A stretch of DNA of 64,000 nucleotides from an uncultured Eubacteriales bacterium (GTDB lineage: Bacteria; Bacillota; Clostridia; Lachnospirales; Lachnospiraceae): assembly GCA_900317515.1 (NCBI GenBank), contig ONHA01000005.1:1-64000 (forward strand), read 5' to 3'. Made by a program: the position numbers and the translations under genes. Under the pieces are notes generated by a model, which was not told the origin of the DNA, made no database searches, and was given only the letters and a program-made list of their open reading frames with translations. Positions 25,020 to 33,069 of this stretch are shown here, one piece after another (the first letter of the stretch is position 1; each line of letters opens with the position of its first letter).

Positions 25020-27224
25020 ATGCCGATCAGTATTAGAAACGGATTGATCACGATTGAGACAGCAGGCACGACCTATCAGATGAAGGCCGACAGCCTTTCA
25101 ACACTTATACACACTTACTACGGCCCGAAGATCGACGGGGCGGATATGTCCCCGCTCATTGTCCCCCGGGACAGAGGATTTTCGGGAAATCCCGCGGAAG
25201 TGGGGATGTTCGACAAAACCTACTCGCTCGACACGCTGCCGCTCGAGCTCTCATCGTTCGGCGACGGGGATTACCGGATCACCGGACTTCATGCGGAGGA
25301 TGCCGAGGGAGCGCGCGCGCTCCGTTTTACGTTTAAGGGGGCGAAGATCCTGCCGGGGAAATACAGCCTGCCGGGCCTGCCCGCGGTCTACGCGGATGAG
25401 ACGGAGGCGGAGACGCTTGAGGTGTACATGGCCGACGAGGCTGCGGGCATCGGTGTCACGCTTCTCTACGGTGTTCTCCCGGAGACAGACATCATCACGC
25501 GGGCGATGATCGTGAAAAATGAAGGAAAGGCGCCTGTCCGCCTACTCAAGGCTGCCTCCGTGAGCCTCGATTATGTCTACGGGGACTTTGACCTCATCAC
25601 GTTCCACGGCAGGCACGCGATGGAGCGGAACCTTACGCGGAGGGAGGTCGTCCACGGCATGGAGTCGGTGGGAAGCGTGAGAGGGATGAGCAGCCATCAC
25701 TATAATCCCTTCGCGATCCTGGCAGAGAAAGATACGGACGAGATGCACGGAAGGTGCTTCGGGTTCTCATTTTTATACAGCGGAGAGTTCCTCTTTGAGA
25801 CCGAGAAGGACCAGGTGGATGCCACCCGCGTCATCATGGGGATCCATCCGGATGATTTCTCCTGGGAGCTTCAGCCGGGGGATACCTTCACGACGCCGGA
25901 AGTCATGATGAGCATGAGCGGAGAGGGGCTCGGGAAGCTCAGCCGGAATTTCCACAGGGCGATCCGGGAGCATGTGATCCGCGGGCCCTGGAGAGACAGG
26001 CGGCGGCCGGTCCTCATCAACAACTGGGAAGCGACCTATTTTGATTTTGACGGCAAAAAGCTCCTTGAGATCGCGGACACCGCGGCATCCTGCGGGCTTG
26101 ACCTCTTTGTGCTTGACGACGGCTGGTTCGGGAAGAGAAATCTTGACGACAGCTCGCTCGGCGACTGGGCGCCCAACGAGGAGAAGCTCGGCATGAGCCT
26201 TAAGGCGCTCGGCGAGGCGATCCGGGAGAAGGGCCTTATGTTCGGCATCTGGGTTGAGCCGGAGGGCCTGTCGGTGAACAGTGACCTTTACCGGCAGCAC
26301 CCGGACTGGGCCGTCGCCGTGCCCGGCCGGAATCCGGAGCTCTCCCGCCACCAGCTGATCCTCGATCTGTCGAGACAGGATGTACAGGATCATATCCTTG
26401 CGAGATTGATCGCGATCGTCCGCGAGGGCGGGATCAGCTACATCAAGTGGGACTTAAACCGCAGCATCAGCGGCAAATACAGTGCACATCTGCCGAAAGA
26501 GAGGCAGGGCGAGTTCTCCCACAGATATGTTCTCGGCGTCTACCGGGTGCTTGAAATGCTGCTGGCCGAATTTCCGGACCTCCTCATCGAGGGCTGCTGC
26601 GGCGGGGGCGGCCGCTTTGACGCGGGCATGCTCTACTATACGCCGCAGATCTGGTGCAGCGACAACACGGATGCGGTGAACCGCCTGTCCATCCAGTACG
26701 GGACCTCCTTCGGCTATCCGACATCGGCCATGGGAGCCCATGTCTCGGCGGTGCCGAACCATCAGACCGGGCGGAATACGCCGATGAAGACAAGGGCGAT
26801 CACCGCGATGGCCGGGACATTCGGCTATGAGCTCGATATCACGAAGATGAGCGAGGCTGAGCTTGATGAGATCAGGTCAGAGGTCGGTCTTTTCAGGGAA
26901 CTGAACGAACTCATAAGAACCGGCGATTACTACAGACTGTCGGCGCCGAAGGATGTCTGCACCGTCTGGGAAAATGTCTCCCGGGACGGGGCCGAAGCGC
27001 TCCTCTCCGGTGTATGGCACGGAATCGAGGCCAACTCCCCGGTCTTTTACGTGAGACCGCAGGGACTTGTCCCGGATGCCCTCTATGAGGTCTCATCCTG
27101 CGATGCAGACGGCGGCAGACCTATGTACCGCATGTCCGGTGCGGCGCTCATGAACGGAGGAGTCGCCTGCCTGATGCCGGACCGTGAATATGACAGCTTC
27201 CTCATCAGGATGAAGCGGGCATGA
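25020..27224 (+). CDS. Alpha-galactosidase, glycoside hydrolase family 36
   Basis: The ATG at 25020 has AAAGGGAG seven bases upstream; longer frames lack such a site. The 734-residue product has an N-terminal beta-sandwich domain (about 1-310), a TIM barrel with LFVLDDGWFGKR, FGIWVEPEGLS and the nucleophile motif YIKWDLNR (Asp478), and the acid/base motif WCSDNTDA (about 546-553). No signal peptide is seen, so it acts on sugars already inside the cell, such as melibiose or raffinose-type oligosaccharides. No sugar transporter lies beside it; the gene stands alone between a channel and a two-component system. Confidence 0.94.
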   Translation: MPISIRNGLITIETAGTTYQMKADSLSTLIHTYYGPKIDGADMSPLIVPRDRGFSGNPAEVGMFDKTYSLDTLPLELSSFGDGDYRITGLHAEDAEGARALRFTFKGAKILPGKYSLPGLPAVYADETEAETLEVYMADEAAGIGVTLLYGVLPETDIITRAMIVKNEGKAPVRLLKAASVSLDYVYGDFDLITFHGRHAMERNLTRREVVHGMESVGSVRGMSSHHYNPFAILAEKDTDEMHGRCFGFSFLYSGEFLFETEKDQVDATRVIMGIHPDDFSWELQPGDTFTTPEVMMSMSGEGLGKLSRNFHRAIREHVIRGPWRDRRRPVLINNWEATYFDFDGKKLLEIADTAASCGLDLFVLDDGWFGKRNLDDSSLGDWAPNEEKLGMSLKALGEAIREKGLMFGIWVEPEGLSVNSDLYRQHPDWAVAVPGRNPELSRHQLILDLSRQDVQDHILARLIAIVREGGISYIKWDLNRSISGKYSAHLPKERQGEFSHRYVLGVYRVLEMLLAEFPDLLIEGCCGGGGRFDAGMLYYTPQIWCSDNTDAVNRLSIQYGTSFGYPTSAMGAHVSAVPNHQTGRNTPMKTRAITAMAGTFGYELDITKMSEAELDEIRSEVGLFRELNELIRTGDYYRLSAPKDVCTVWENVSRDGAEALLSGVWHGIEANSPVFYVRPQGLVPDALYEVSSCDADGGRPMYRMSGAALMNGGVACLMPDREYDSFLIRMKRA

Positions 27225-27233
27225 ATATTTTTG

Positions 27234-27261
27234 AGGGCCGCCCCCGGGCGGCTCTTTTTTT
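27234..27261 (+). terminator. Rho-independent terminator
   Basis: GAGGGCCGCC pairs with GGGCGGCTC around a C-rich loop, followed by seven T. Confidence 0.88.
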
Positions 27262-27303
27262 ACGCTGAATTTACAATTTTCTTAGATTAAACTAAATAAG
27301 ATA

Positions 27304-27312
27304 TGGTATGAT
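27304..27312 (+). promoter_or_regulatory. Extended -10 upstream of the response regulator gene
   Basis: TGGTATGAT, about 95 bases before the chosen start; no clear -35 is visible. The leader between them shows no obvious gene. Confidence 0.4.
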
Positions 27313-27406
27313 GTATGTGCTTTATGATGCGGCGCATGGGGCCTTTGGCCGGTTCATGCGGGCAGACCTTAAGAAATACTGTCGATGCGACCGGAGGAGA
27401 AGTGCC

Positions 27407-28090
27407 ATGCGGCTCGTTTATGTGGTGGAAGATGATGCGGATATCCGCGAGATAGAGATGATCGCTCTTAAAAGCGCCGGGTTTTCGGTGAAGGGCTGTG
27501 AGTCCGGGCGGGCCTTCCGGGAGGAAATGAAAAAAGCATTTCCGGACCTGATCCTCCTCGATATCATGCTGGAGGATGAGGACGGACTGACCATCCTGAA
27601 AAACCTGAAAAAGGATGCAAGGACAGCGGAAATCCCGGTCATCTTCGTGACAGCGAAAACCACAGAGCTTGACAAGGTGAGGGGGCTGGATCTCGGAGCG
27701 GATGATTACATGGTGAAGCCGTTCGGAATCATGGAACTCATCTCGCGTGTGAAGGCGGTCCTCCGCAGGACGGGTAATACGCACGGACCCCGGATCACGA
27801 CAGTCGGGAGCCTTACGATGGACGAGGACAAGCACCTGGTCACGGTGGACGGCAATGCGGTCACGCTCACATTCAAGGAGTATGAGCTTCTGAAGTATCT
27901 GGCCCTGAACCAGAGCATCGTGATTCCCCGCGACAAGCTCATGGCGGATATCTGGGACATGAATTTTGAGGCGGAATCGAGGACGCTGGATGTCCACATC
28001 ATGACGCTCAGAAGGAAGCTCGGGAAGGCGGGCAGCTACATCCGGACGGTCAAAAATGTCGGCTACGTGCTGAAGGAGAACACCGATTGA
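27407..28090 (+). CDS. Response regulator, OmpR/PhoB family
   Basis: The ATG at 27407 follows CGGAGGAGAAG and gives the normal N-terminus MRLVYVVEDD; an upstream in-frame ATG would add an unlikely tail. The 227-residue product has a receiver domain with acidic pair Glu8-Asp9-Asp10, phospho-acceptor Asp52 in LILLDIMLEDEDG and the conserved lysine in FVTAKT, then a winged-helix domain ending in VRTVKNVGYVLKE. It overlaps the kinase gene by four bases. The Na/phosphate cotransporter downstream suggests a PhoB-like role. Confidence 0.92.
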   Translation: MRLVYVVEDDADIREIEMIALKSAGFSVKGCESGRAFREEMKKAFPDLILLDIMLEDEDGLTILKNLKKDARTAEIPVIFVTAKTTELDKVRGLDLGADDYMVKPFGIMELISRVKAVLRRTGNTHGPRITTVGSLTMDEDKHLVTVDGNAVTLTFKEYELLKYLALNQSIVIPRDKLMADIWDMNFEAESRTLDVHIMTLRRKLGKAGSYIRTVKNVGYVLKENTD

Positions 28091-29418
28091 AGAGAAAAAT
28101 AACCCGCGAATTTATCGTGATGACGCTGATCGCGATTGCGGCCGCGGCGGTGATCTCGACGTTCATTTTCTACCGGGTGATCCGGGAGGAGCTCCTCATC
28201 GATTTTAAGAACTGCGCGAAGCTCATAGAGTCGATCGATTCCTCGTCCGGAGACATCCCGGAGATACCGGGCCTCCGCATCACGATCATCGAGGAGTCCG
28301 GGAAAGCGCTGTACGACAGCTCGGCGGATACGGGGCAGATGGGCAACCACCGCGAGCGGCCTGAGGTGGCGCAGGCATTTTCCGAGGGCGAAGGGCAGAG
28401 CACCCGCAAATCGGAGACGGTCGGAAAAAACGTCTTCTACTATGCCTGCCTGATGAAGAACGGCCAGGTGGTCCGGATCGCCAGAGACGTGTCCTCGGTG
28501 CAGGCCTTTATCACGGGCTCGCTGCCTCTGCTCATCATCCTCTGCGTCCTGCTCTTCAGCGCCTGTGCGCTCCTCGCAAACGTACTCACGACATCCTTCC
28601 TGAGACCGATCCTGAAGATCGCGAGGAACCCGGATGCCAATGTGAGCGACGGCGGCTATGAGGAGATGAAGCCGATCGTGCGCATGATCAAGGAGCAGCA
28701 TGAGCTGACAATGCGCGATTCGGAGCGGCGGCAGGAATTCACGACCAATGTCTCGCATGAGCTGAAGACCCCGCTCGCGGCGATCTCGGGCTATGCGGAG
28801 CTCATCTCAAACGGGATGGGCGACGAGGACGATATGAGGCGGTACGGGCGTGATATTCAGCGAAACGCCGAGAGGCTCCTGAATCTCATCAACGATGTGA
28901 TCCGGCTCTCGGAGCTCGACACCGCGGAGGAGGCAGTCCGGGGCTTTGTGCCGGTGGATCTCGCAGCGGAGGCTGAAAAGAGCTGCGAGATGCTGACCTT
29001 CCAGGCGGAGAAGCGCAATGTAACGATTGCCTTTGAAGGCAGTCCGGGTGAAAAATGCATCGTAAACGGGGATGCGCAGATGCTGAGCGAACTCATCTAC
29101 AATCTCTGCGACAACGCGGTGCGCTACAATAATCCGGGCGGCAGCGTCACGGTTTCGGTCCGTCCTTCGGGAAATGAAGTGCTTCTTACGGTGAAGGACA
29201 CAGGCATCGGGATCCCCGTGAAGGATCAGGAGCGCATCTTCGAGCGCTTCTACCGGGTGGACAAGAGCCGGTCGAGAGAGACCGGCGGGACAGGCCTCGG
29301 GCTCGCGATCGTGAAACATATCGTCGAGCAGCATCCGGGGGCTCTGTTATCCATGAACAGTATAGTCGGGAAGGGGACGGAGATCACCGTCAGCTTCCCC
29401 AAAATGAAGGGAGAGTAA
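28087..29418 (+). CDS. Sensor histidine kinase, PhoR-like
   Basis: A TTG start overlaps the regulator stop. The 443-residue product has two membrane helices (about 10-30 and 140-165) enclosing an extracytoplasmic domain of about 110 residues, then a HisKA domain with phospho-acceptor His224 in NVSHELKTPL, and a HATPase domain with the N box NLCDNAVRYNN, DTGIGIP and GTGLGLAIV. It phosphorylates the neighbouring regulator. The ligand is unknown; the position just before nptA points to phosphate limitation. Confidence 0.92.
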   Translation: MKRKITREFIVMTLIAIAAAAVISTFIFYRVIREELLIDFKNCAKLIESIDSSSGDIPEIPGLRITIIEESGKALYDSSADTGQMGNHRERPEVAQAFSEGEGQSTRKSETVGKNVFYYACLMKNGQVVRIARDVSSVQAFITGSLPLLIILCVLLFSACALLANVLTTSFLRPILKIARNPDANVSDGGYEEMKPIVRMIKEQHELTMRDSERRQEFTTNVSHELKTPLAAISGYAELISNGMGDEDDMRRYGRDIQRNAERLLNLINDVIRLSELDTAEEAVRGFVPVDLAAEAEKSCEMLTFQAEKRNVTIAFEGSPGEKCIVNGDAQMLSELIYNLCDNAVRYNNPGGSVTVSVRPSGNEVLLTVKDTGIGIPVKDQERIFERFYRVDKSRSRETGGTGLGLAIVKHIVEQHPGALLSMNSIVGKGTEITVSFPKMKGE

Positions 29419-29422
29419 CTTT

Positions 29423-31078
29423 ATGACAATGTACGAGGTATTCAGCCTTTTGGGCGGTGTGGGACTGTTTTTGTACGGCATGAGCACCATGTCCAACGGG
29501 CTTGGACGGGCCGCGGGCGACAAGCTCCGTGAGATCCTTGAGAAGGTGACGTCCAACAAGGTGATGGCTGTTCTGGTCGGCGTCCTGGTCACCGTTCTTA
29601 TCCAGAGCTCATCCGCAACCGACATGATGGTCATCGGTTTCGTCAACTCAGGCCTTATGGGCCTCACCCAGGCGATCGCAGTCATCATGGGCGCCAATAT
29701 CGGTACGACCGTCACCGCCCAGATCACCGCGTTCAACCTGGCAGCCTGGACACCGCTCATCCTCTTTATCGGCGTCGTCATGTACACGTTCTTAAAGAAT
29801 CCCCGGGTCCGCTATATCGGCATGGTCATTCTGGGCTTCGGCATGCTCTTTGTGGGTATCACGATGGTCAAGGCGGCGATCGCACCGCTCTCCCAGAGTC
29901 CTGCCTTTATCAGCTTCCTCGACGGGCTCTCGAATCCGTTCATCGCGGTGCTCTTCGGCGTCGCCTTCACGGCTCTCCTGCAGAGTTCCTCGTCCTCGGT
30001 CGTCATCTTCCAGGCTTTTGCGGTGCAGGGAATCCTCGAATACCGCACGGCAGTCTACCTGGTGATCGGCGCGGCCATCGGCTCCGTCACACCGAACCTT
30101 CTGGCGGGCCTTACGACCAACCGGAACGGCAAGCGAACGGCGATCCTGAATCTTATTTTCAATCTGTTCCGCGCGATGCTGCTCTGCATCCTGATCAACA
30201 TCTTCCCGCAGATCCTGAACTTTATCTGCTCGCTCTCGCCGGACAATATCGGCCGTCAGGTCGCGAACACTCACACGGCCTTCGCGCTTATTGCGGTCCT
30301 TGCCGGCATGCCGCTCATGAACGTCTTTGTCAGCATAACGAAGAAGCTTCTGCCGGACCTCCCGGAGGAGACGGAACTAAACGAGGAGAAGAAGCTCAAG
30401 TATATCGTCAACGCGGATTCGGTCCTGCCGGCCGTAGCGGTTCGCCAGGCCGTGCTTGAGACCGCCCGTCTCGGCCGTATGGCCAACGACAACCTGGTCC
30501 GCGCCATGTCCGCGCTTCGGACCCGCGACGCGAAGACGTTAAAGAAGATCAGCGTGCACGAGGAGATCATCGACCACCTGACCGACGAGATCTCCAACAG
30601 CCTGATGAAGCTCCGCACCCGTCAGCTGTCCGCAAAGGACGCCTACAAGGTGGGCAAGCTCCTGCTGGTCATTTCCAGCTTTGAGCGCATCGGCGACCAT
30701 GCCGACAACATCCTGAAGTACATCACGAAGCTTGACGAGTCGAAGGCATCGTTCTCCGAGGATGCGCTGGTCGAACTGGAAGACCTGGCCTACCTCACGC
30801 TGGAGACCAATGAGATCTGCCTGGATATCTTCGAAAATGAAGACAAGTCCCGCATCTCCGAGGCCGAGGAGGCCGAGCAGGCGGTCGACGATTTCCAGCG
30901 TCTCATCATCAACAACCATGCGGACCGCCTGATGGCGAACAAGTGCCAGCCGATGGCCGGCATCGTCTTCACGGACATCTGCACGGACCTCGAGCGTGTG
31001 TCCGACCACGCGCTGGACGTCGCGTTCACGATCATGAACGACGAGTCGGTCGGCTATGCGGAGAAGGACGCGGGCTGA
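29423..31078 (+). CDS. Na/phosphate cotransporter with C-terminal PhoU-like domain
   Basis: The 551-residue product begins with a membrane domain holding the two inverted Na/Pi cotransporter repeats, marked by LIQSSSATDMMVIGFVNSG (about 51-69) and LLQSSSSSVVIFQAF (about 187-201), with GANIGTT between. From about 340 to 545 a PhoU-like helical domain follows (SSFERIGDHADNI, CTDLERVSDHALDVA). It begins five bases after the kinase gene with AGGGAG in front, so the two-component genes and the transporter form one operon. Confidence 0.93.
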   Translation: MTMYEVFSLLGGVGLFLYGMSTMSNGLGRAAGDKLREILEKVTSNKVMAVLVGVLVTVLIQSSSATDMMVIGFVNSGLMGLTQAIAVIMGANIGTTVTAQITAFNLAAWTPLILFIGVVMYTFLKNPRVRYIGMVILGFGMLFVGITMVKAAIAPLSQSPAFISFLDGLSNPFIAVLFGVAFTALLQSSSSSVVIFQAFAVQGILEYRTAVYLVIGAAIGSVTPNLLAGLTTNRNGKRTAILNLIFNLFRAMLLCILINIFPQILNFICSLSPDNIGRQVANTHTAFALIAVLAGMPLMNVFVSITKKLLPDLPEETELNEEKKLKYIVNADSVLPAVAVRQAVLETARLGRMANDNLVRAMSALRTRDAKTLKKISVHEEIIDHLTDEISNSLMKLRTRQLSAKDAYKVGKLLLVISSFERIGDHADNILKYITKLDESKASFSEDALVELEDLAYLTLETNEICLDIFENEDKSRISEAEEAEQAVDDFQRLIINNHADRLMANKCQPMAGIVFTDICTDLERVSDHALDVAFTIMNDESVGYAEKDAG

Positions 31079-31100
31079 TCACAGACTGTATTAAGAAAAT

Positions 31101-31145
31101 AAAAACCCCTGAAACCTGACAGAGACGGTTTCAGGGGTTTATTTC
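31101..31145. terminator. Bidirectional terminator
   Basis: AAACCCCTGAAACC and GGTTTCAGGGGTTT pair perfectly across 10 bases, with A-tract before and T-rich tract after. The stop codon of the minus-strand gene lies in the right arm. Confidence 0.9.
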
Positions 31146-32009
31146 TTTGAGGACTTTGTTGAGCTCGGAGAGCACCTTCTTCTTGTTGCCGCACCAGAGC
31201 GGGGCGATAAGGAGATTTTTGGGGCCGTCTCCGGTCAGGCGGTGGACGATGACATCGTCCGGGATCAGCGGCAGCAGTTTTTTCAGGAGCTCCATGTAGG
31301 CCTCCATGGACATGACCGGAACCCGGCCGGCATAGTAGTCGTCGGCGAGGTCCGTATTTTTGAGGATCTGAAGGAGCTGGAGCTTGATTCCCTTTGCGCC
31401 GGAAGAGACCACATGGCGGACGGTGGCAGCCATGTCCTCTTCGGTTTCACCGGTGAGGCCGAGAATGACATGCGTGATGACGGTGAGGCCGGCTTCCGTG
31501 AGCCGGCGCACGGCATCGTCGTAGACGGAAAGCGGGTAGCCGCGGCGGATATAGGCGGCGGTGCGCTCGTGGACGGTCTGGAGACCCAGCTCGACCCAGA
31601 CCGGTTTTATGCGGTTTAATTCGGCGAGCAGGTCCAACACATCATCAGAGAGGCAGTCCGGTCTGGTCGCCACGGAGAGGATCACGACATCGTCGGGTTC
31701 AATGGCTTCATGGAATATTTTTCTCAGGTAGGGAACCGGCGCGTACGTGTTCGTGAAGCTCTGGAAGTAGGCGATGTATCTGCCGTCCTTCACCTTGGAG
31801 GCGACCCGGGCCTTCGCTTCGAGAAGCTGGTCCGGGATCGGCTTCAGCCGGTCCGCGGAGAATTCGCCCGACCCTCCTGCCGAACAGAAGATGCAGCCGC
31901 GCGTGCCGAGAGTGCCGTCCCGGTTGGGACAGGTGACGTCGGCGGAGAGGGCGATGCGGTAGACTTTGCAGCCGTAGATTTCTTTAAGGTAGGTGCTTGC
32001 GGTTTTCAT
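31131..32009 (-). CDS. Radical SAM protein of the YtqA/YhcC (TIGR01212) type
   Basis: The 292-residue product has the family's wide cysteine motif, TCPNRDGTLGTRGCIFC (Cys27, Cys39, Cys42), followed by SAGGSGEF, and the barrel strands YIAYFQSFTNTYAP and VWVELGLQTVHE. Members hold a 4Fe-4S cluster and cleave SAM; recent work on relatives points to tRNA modification, but I cannot assign the substrate. No clear ribosome binding site stands before the ATG; a TTGCCC-17-TATCGT promoter on this strand would put transcription start at or next to the ATG, suggesting a leaderless message. Confidence 0.87.
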   Translation of the reverse strand: MKTASTYLKEIYGCKVYRIALSADVTCPNRDGTLGTRGCIFCSAGGSGEFSADRLKPIPDQLLEAKARVASKVKDGRYIAYFQSFTNTYAPVPYLRKIFHEAIEPDDVVILSVATRPDCLSDDVLDLLAELNRIKPVWVELGLQTVHERTAAYIRRGYPLSVYDDAVRRLTEAGLTVITHVILGLTGETEEDMAATVRHVVSSGAKGIKLQLLQILKNTDLADDYYAGRVPVMSMEAYMELLKKLLPLIPDDVIVHRLTGDGPKNLLIAPLWCGNKKKVLSELNKVLKEINP

Positions 32010-32090
32010 GTCATTACGATAACATAGATTGCAGTAACGGGCAAGAAGGAGAAAATGGCCTGATCGTCAGGACATTGAGGAACACAGAGG

Positions 32091-33035
32091 ATGATCATCA
32101 ACACGGGACAAAGGACAGACATACCGGCATTCTACGCGGACTGGTTCGCCAACCGGCTCCGCGAGGGGTTCGTGTGCGTCCGAAACCCCTTCAACCCGCA
32201 GCAGGTGAGCCGCTATAAGCTTGATCCCGCGGTGGTCGACGTCATCGGGTTCTGCTCGAAGAATCCGGAGCCGATGTTTAAATACATGGATCTTCTTGCC
32301 GGGTACGGCCAGTTCTGGTATGTGACCATGACGCCCTACGGGCGGGACATTGAGCCGAATGTTCCGGACAAGCACCACCTCCTTGAGGTTTTCCGGGAGC
32401 TTTCGGAGATGGTCGGAATTGATTCGATTGGGTGGCGGTATGATCCGATTTTTATTTCCGATCGCTATACGAAGGAATATCACATAAAGGCTTTCAGGAC
32501 CATGGCGGAGGCCCTCGCCGGGAAGACCCGGATCGCGGTCATCAGCTTCATTGACCTTTACGACAAGGTGAAGCGGAACTTCCCGGAGGCGGAGAGAGTC
32601 GCCCGGGAAGACCGGATCGCGCTCGGACGGGAGATCATCAATATCGCGTCGGCCTGCGGGATGACCGTGCGTCCCTGCGCGGAAGGCGATGAGCTTGCCC
32701 CCTACGGGGCGGACTGCGGTGGATGCATGACGATCCCGGATTATGAGCGGTCAATCGGAGCGAAGCTGATCGTGCCGAAGCGGAAGCCGGCCCGGGAGGC
32801 GTGCGCCTGCTATCTCGCCGCCGACATCGGGGCCTATGACACCTGCCGGCACCTCTGCCGCTACTGCTATGCGAATGCGAGCCGGGAGGCGGTCGCGCGG
32901 AACACGAGACTGCACGATCCGGCGTCTCCGTTCCTCATCGGAAACTATCGGGAGGACGACCGGGTGCATGACGTGCCGCAGGAGTCCTGGGCGGACAGGC
33001 AGATGAGGCTCCTGTTGGACAACCCGGATCTCTAA
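32091..33035 (+). CDS. DUF1848 family protein
   Basis: The 314-residue product matches the DUF1848 pattern: opening MIINTGQRTDIPAFYADWF, then VRNPFNPQQVSRY, and a C-terminal cysteine cluster, ACACYLAADIGAYDTCRH followed by CRYCYAN, that could bind an iron-sulphur cluster or zinc. The family is widespread in anaerobic Firmicutes and its role is not known. The barrel-like strands (FWYVTMTPYG, IGWRYDPI, IAVISFIDLY) suggest a TIM-barrel resembling radical SAM or DNA-lesion lyases. It ends 34 bases before the next gene, which has its own promoter. Confidence 0.85.
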   Translation: MIINTGQRTDIPAFYADWFANRLREGFVCVRNPFNPQQVSRYKLDPAVVDVIGFCSKNPEPMFKYMDLLAGYGQFWYVTMTPYGRDIEPNVPDKHHLLEVFRELSEMVGIDSIGWRYDPIFISDRYTKEYHIKAFRTMAEALAGKTRIAVISFIDLYDKVKRNFPEAERVAREDRIALGREIINIASACGMTVRPCAEGDELAPYGADCGGCMTIPDYERSIGAKLIVPKRKPAREACACYLAADIGAYDTCRHLCRYCYANASREAVARNTRLHDPASPFLIGNYREDDRVHDVPQESWADRQMRLLLDNPDL

Positions 33036-33044
33036 TGGTATACT
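33015..33044 (+). promoter_or_regulatory. Promoter for the ADA-like gene, inside the end of the DUF1848 gene
   Basis: TTGGAC, 18 bases, TATACT with TG extension (TGGTATACT). Transcription would begin near 33051, which makes the ATG at 33046 unusable and supports the start at 33070. Confidence 0.65.
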
Positions 33045-33069
33045 TATGAAAAAGTCAGTGGGAGGGGCC

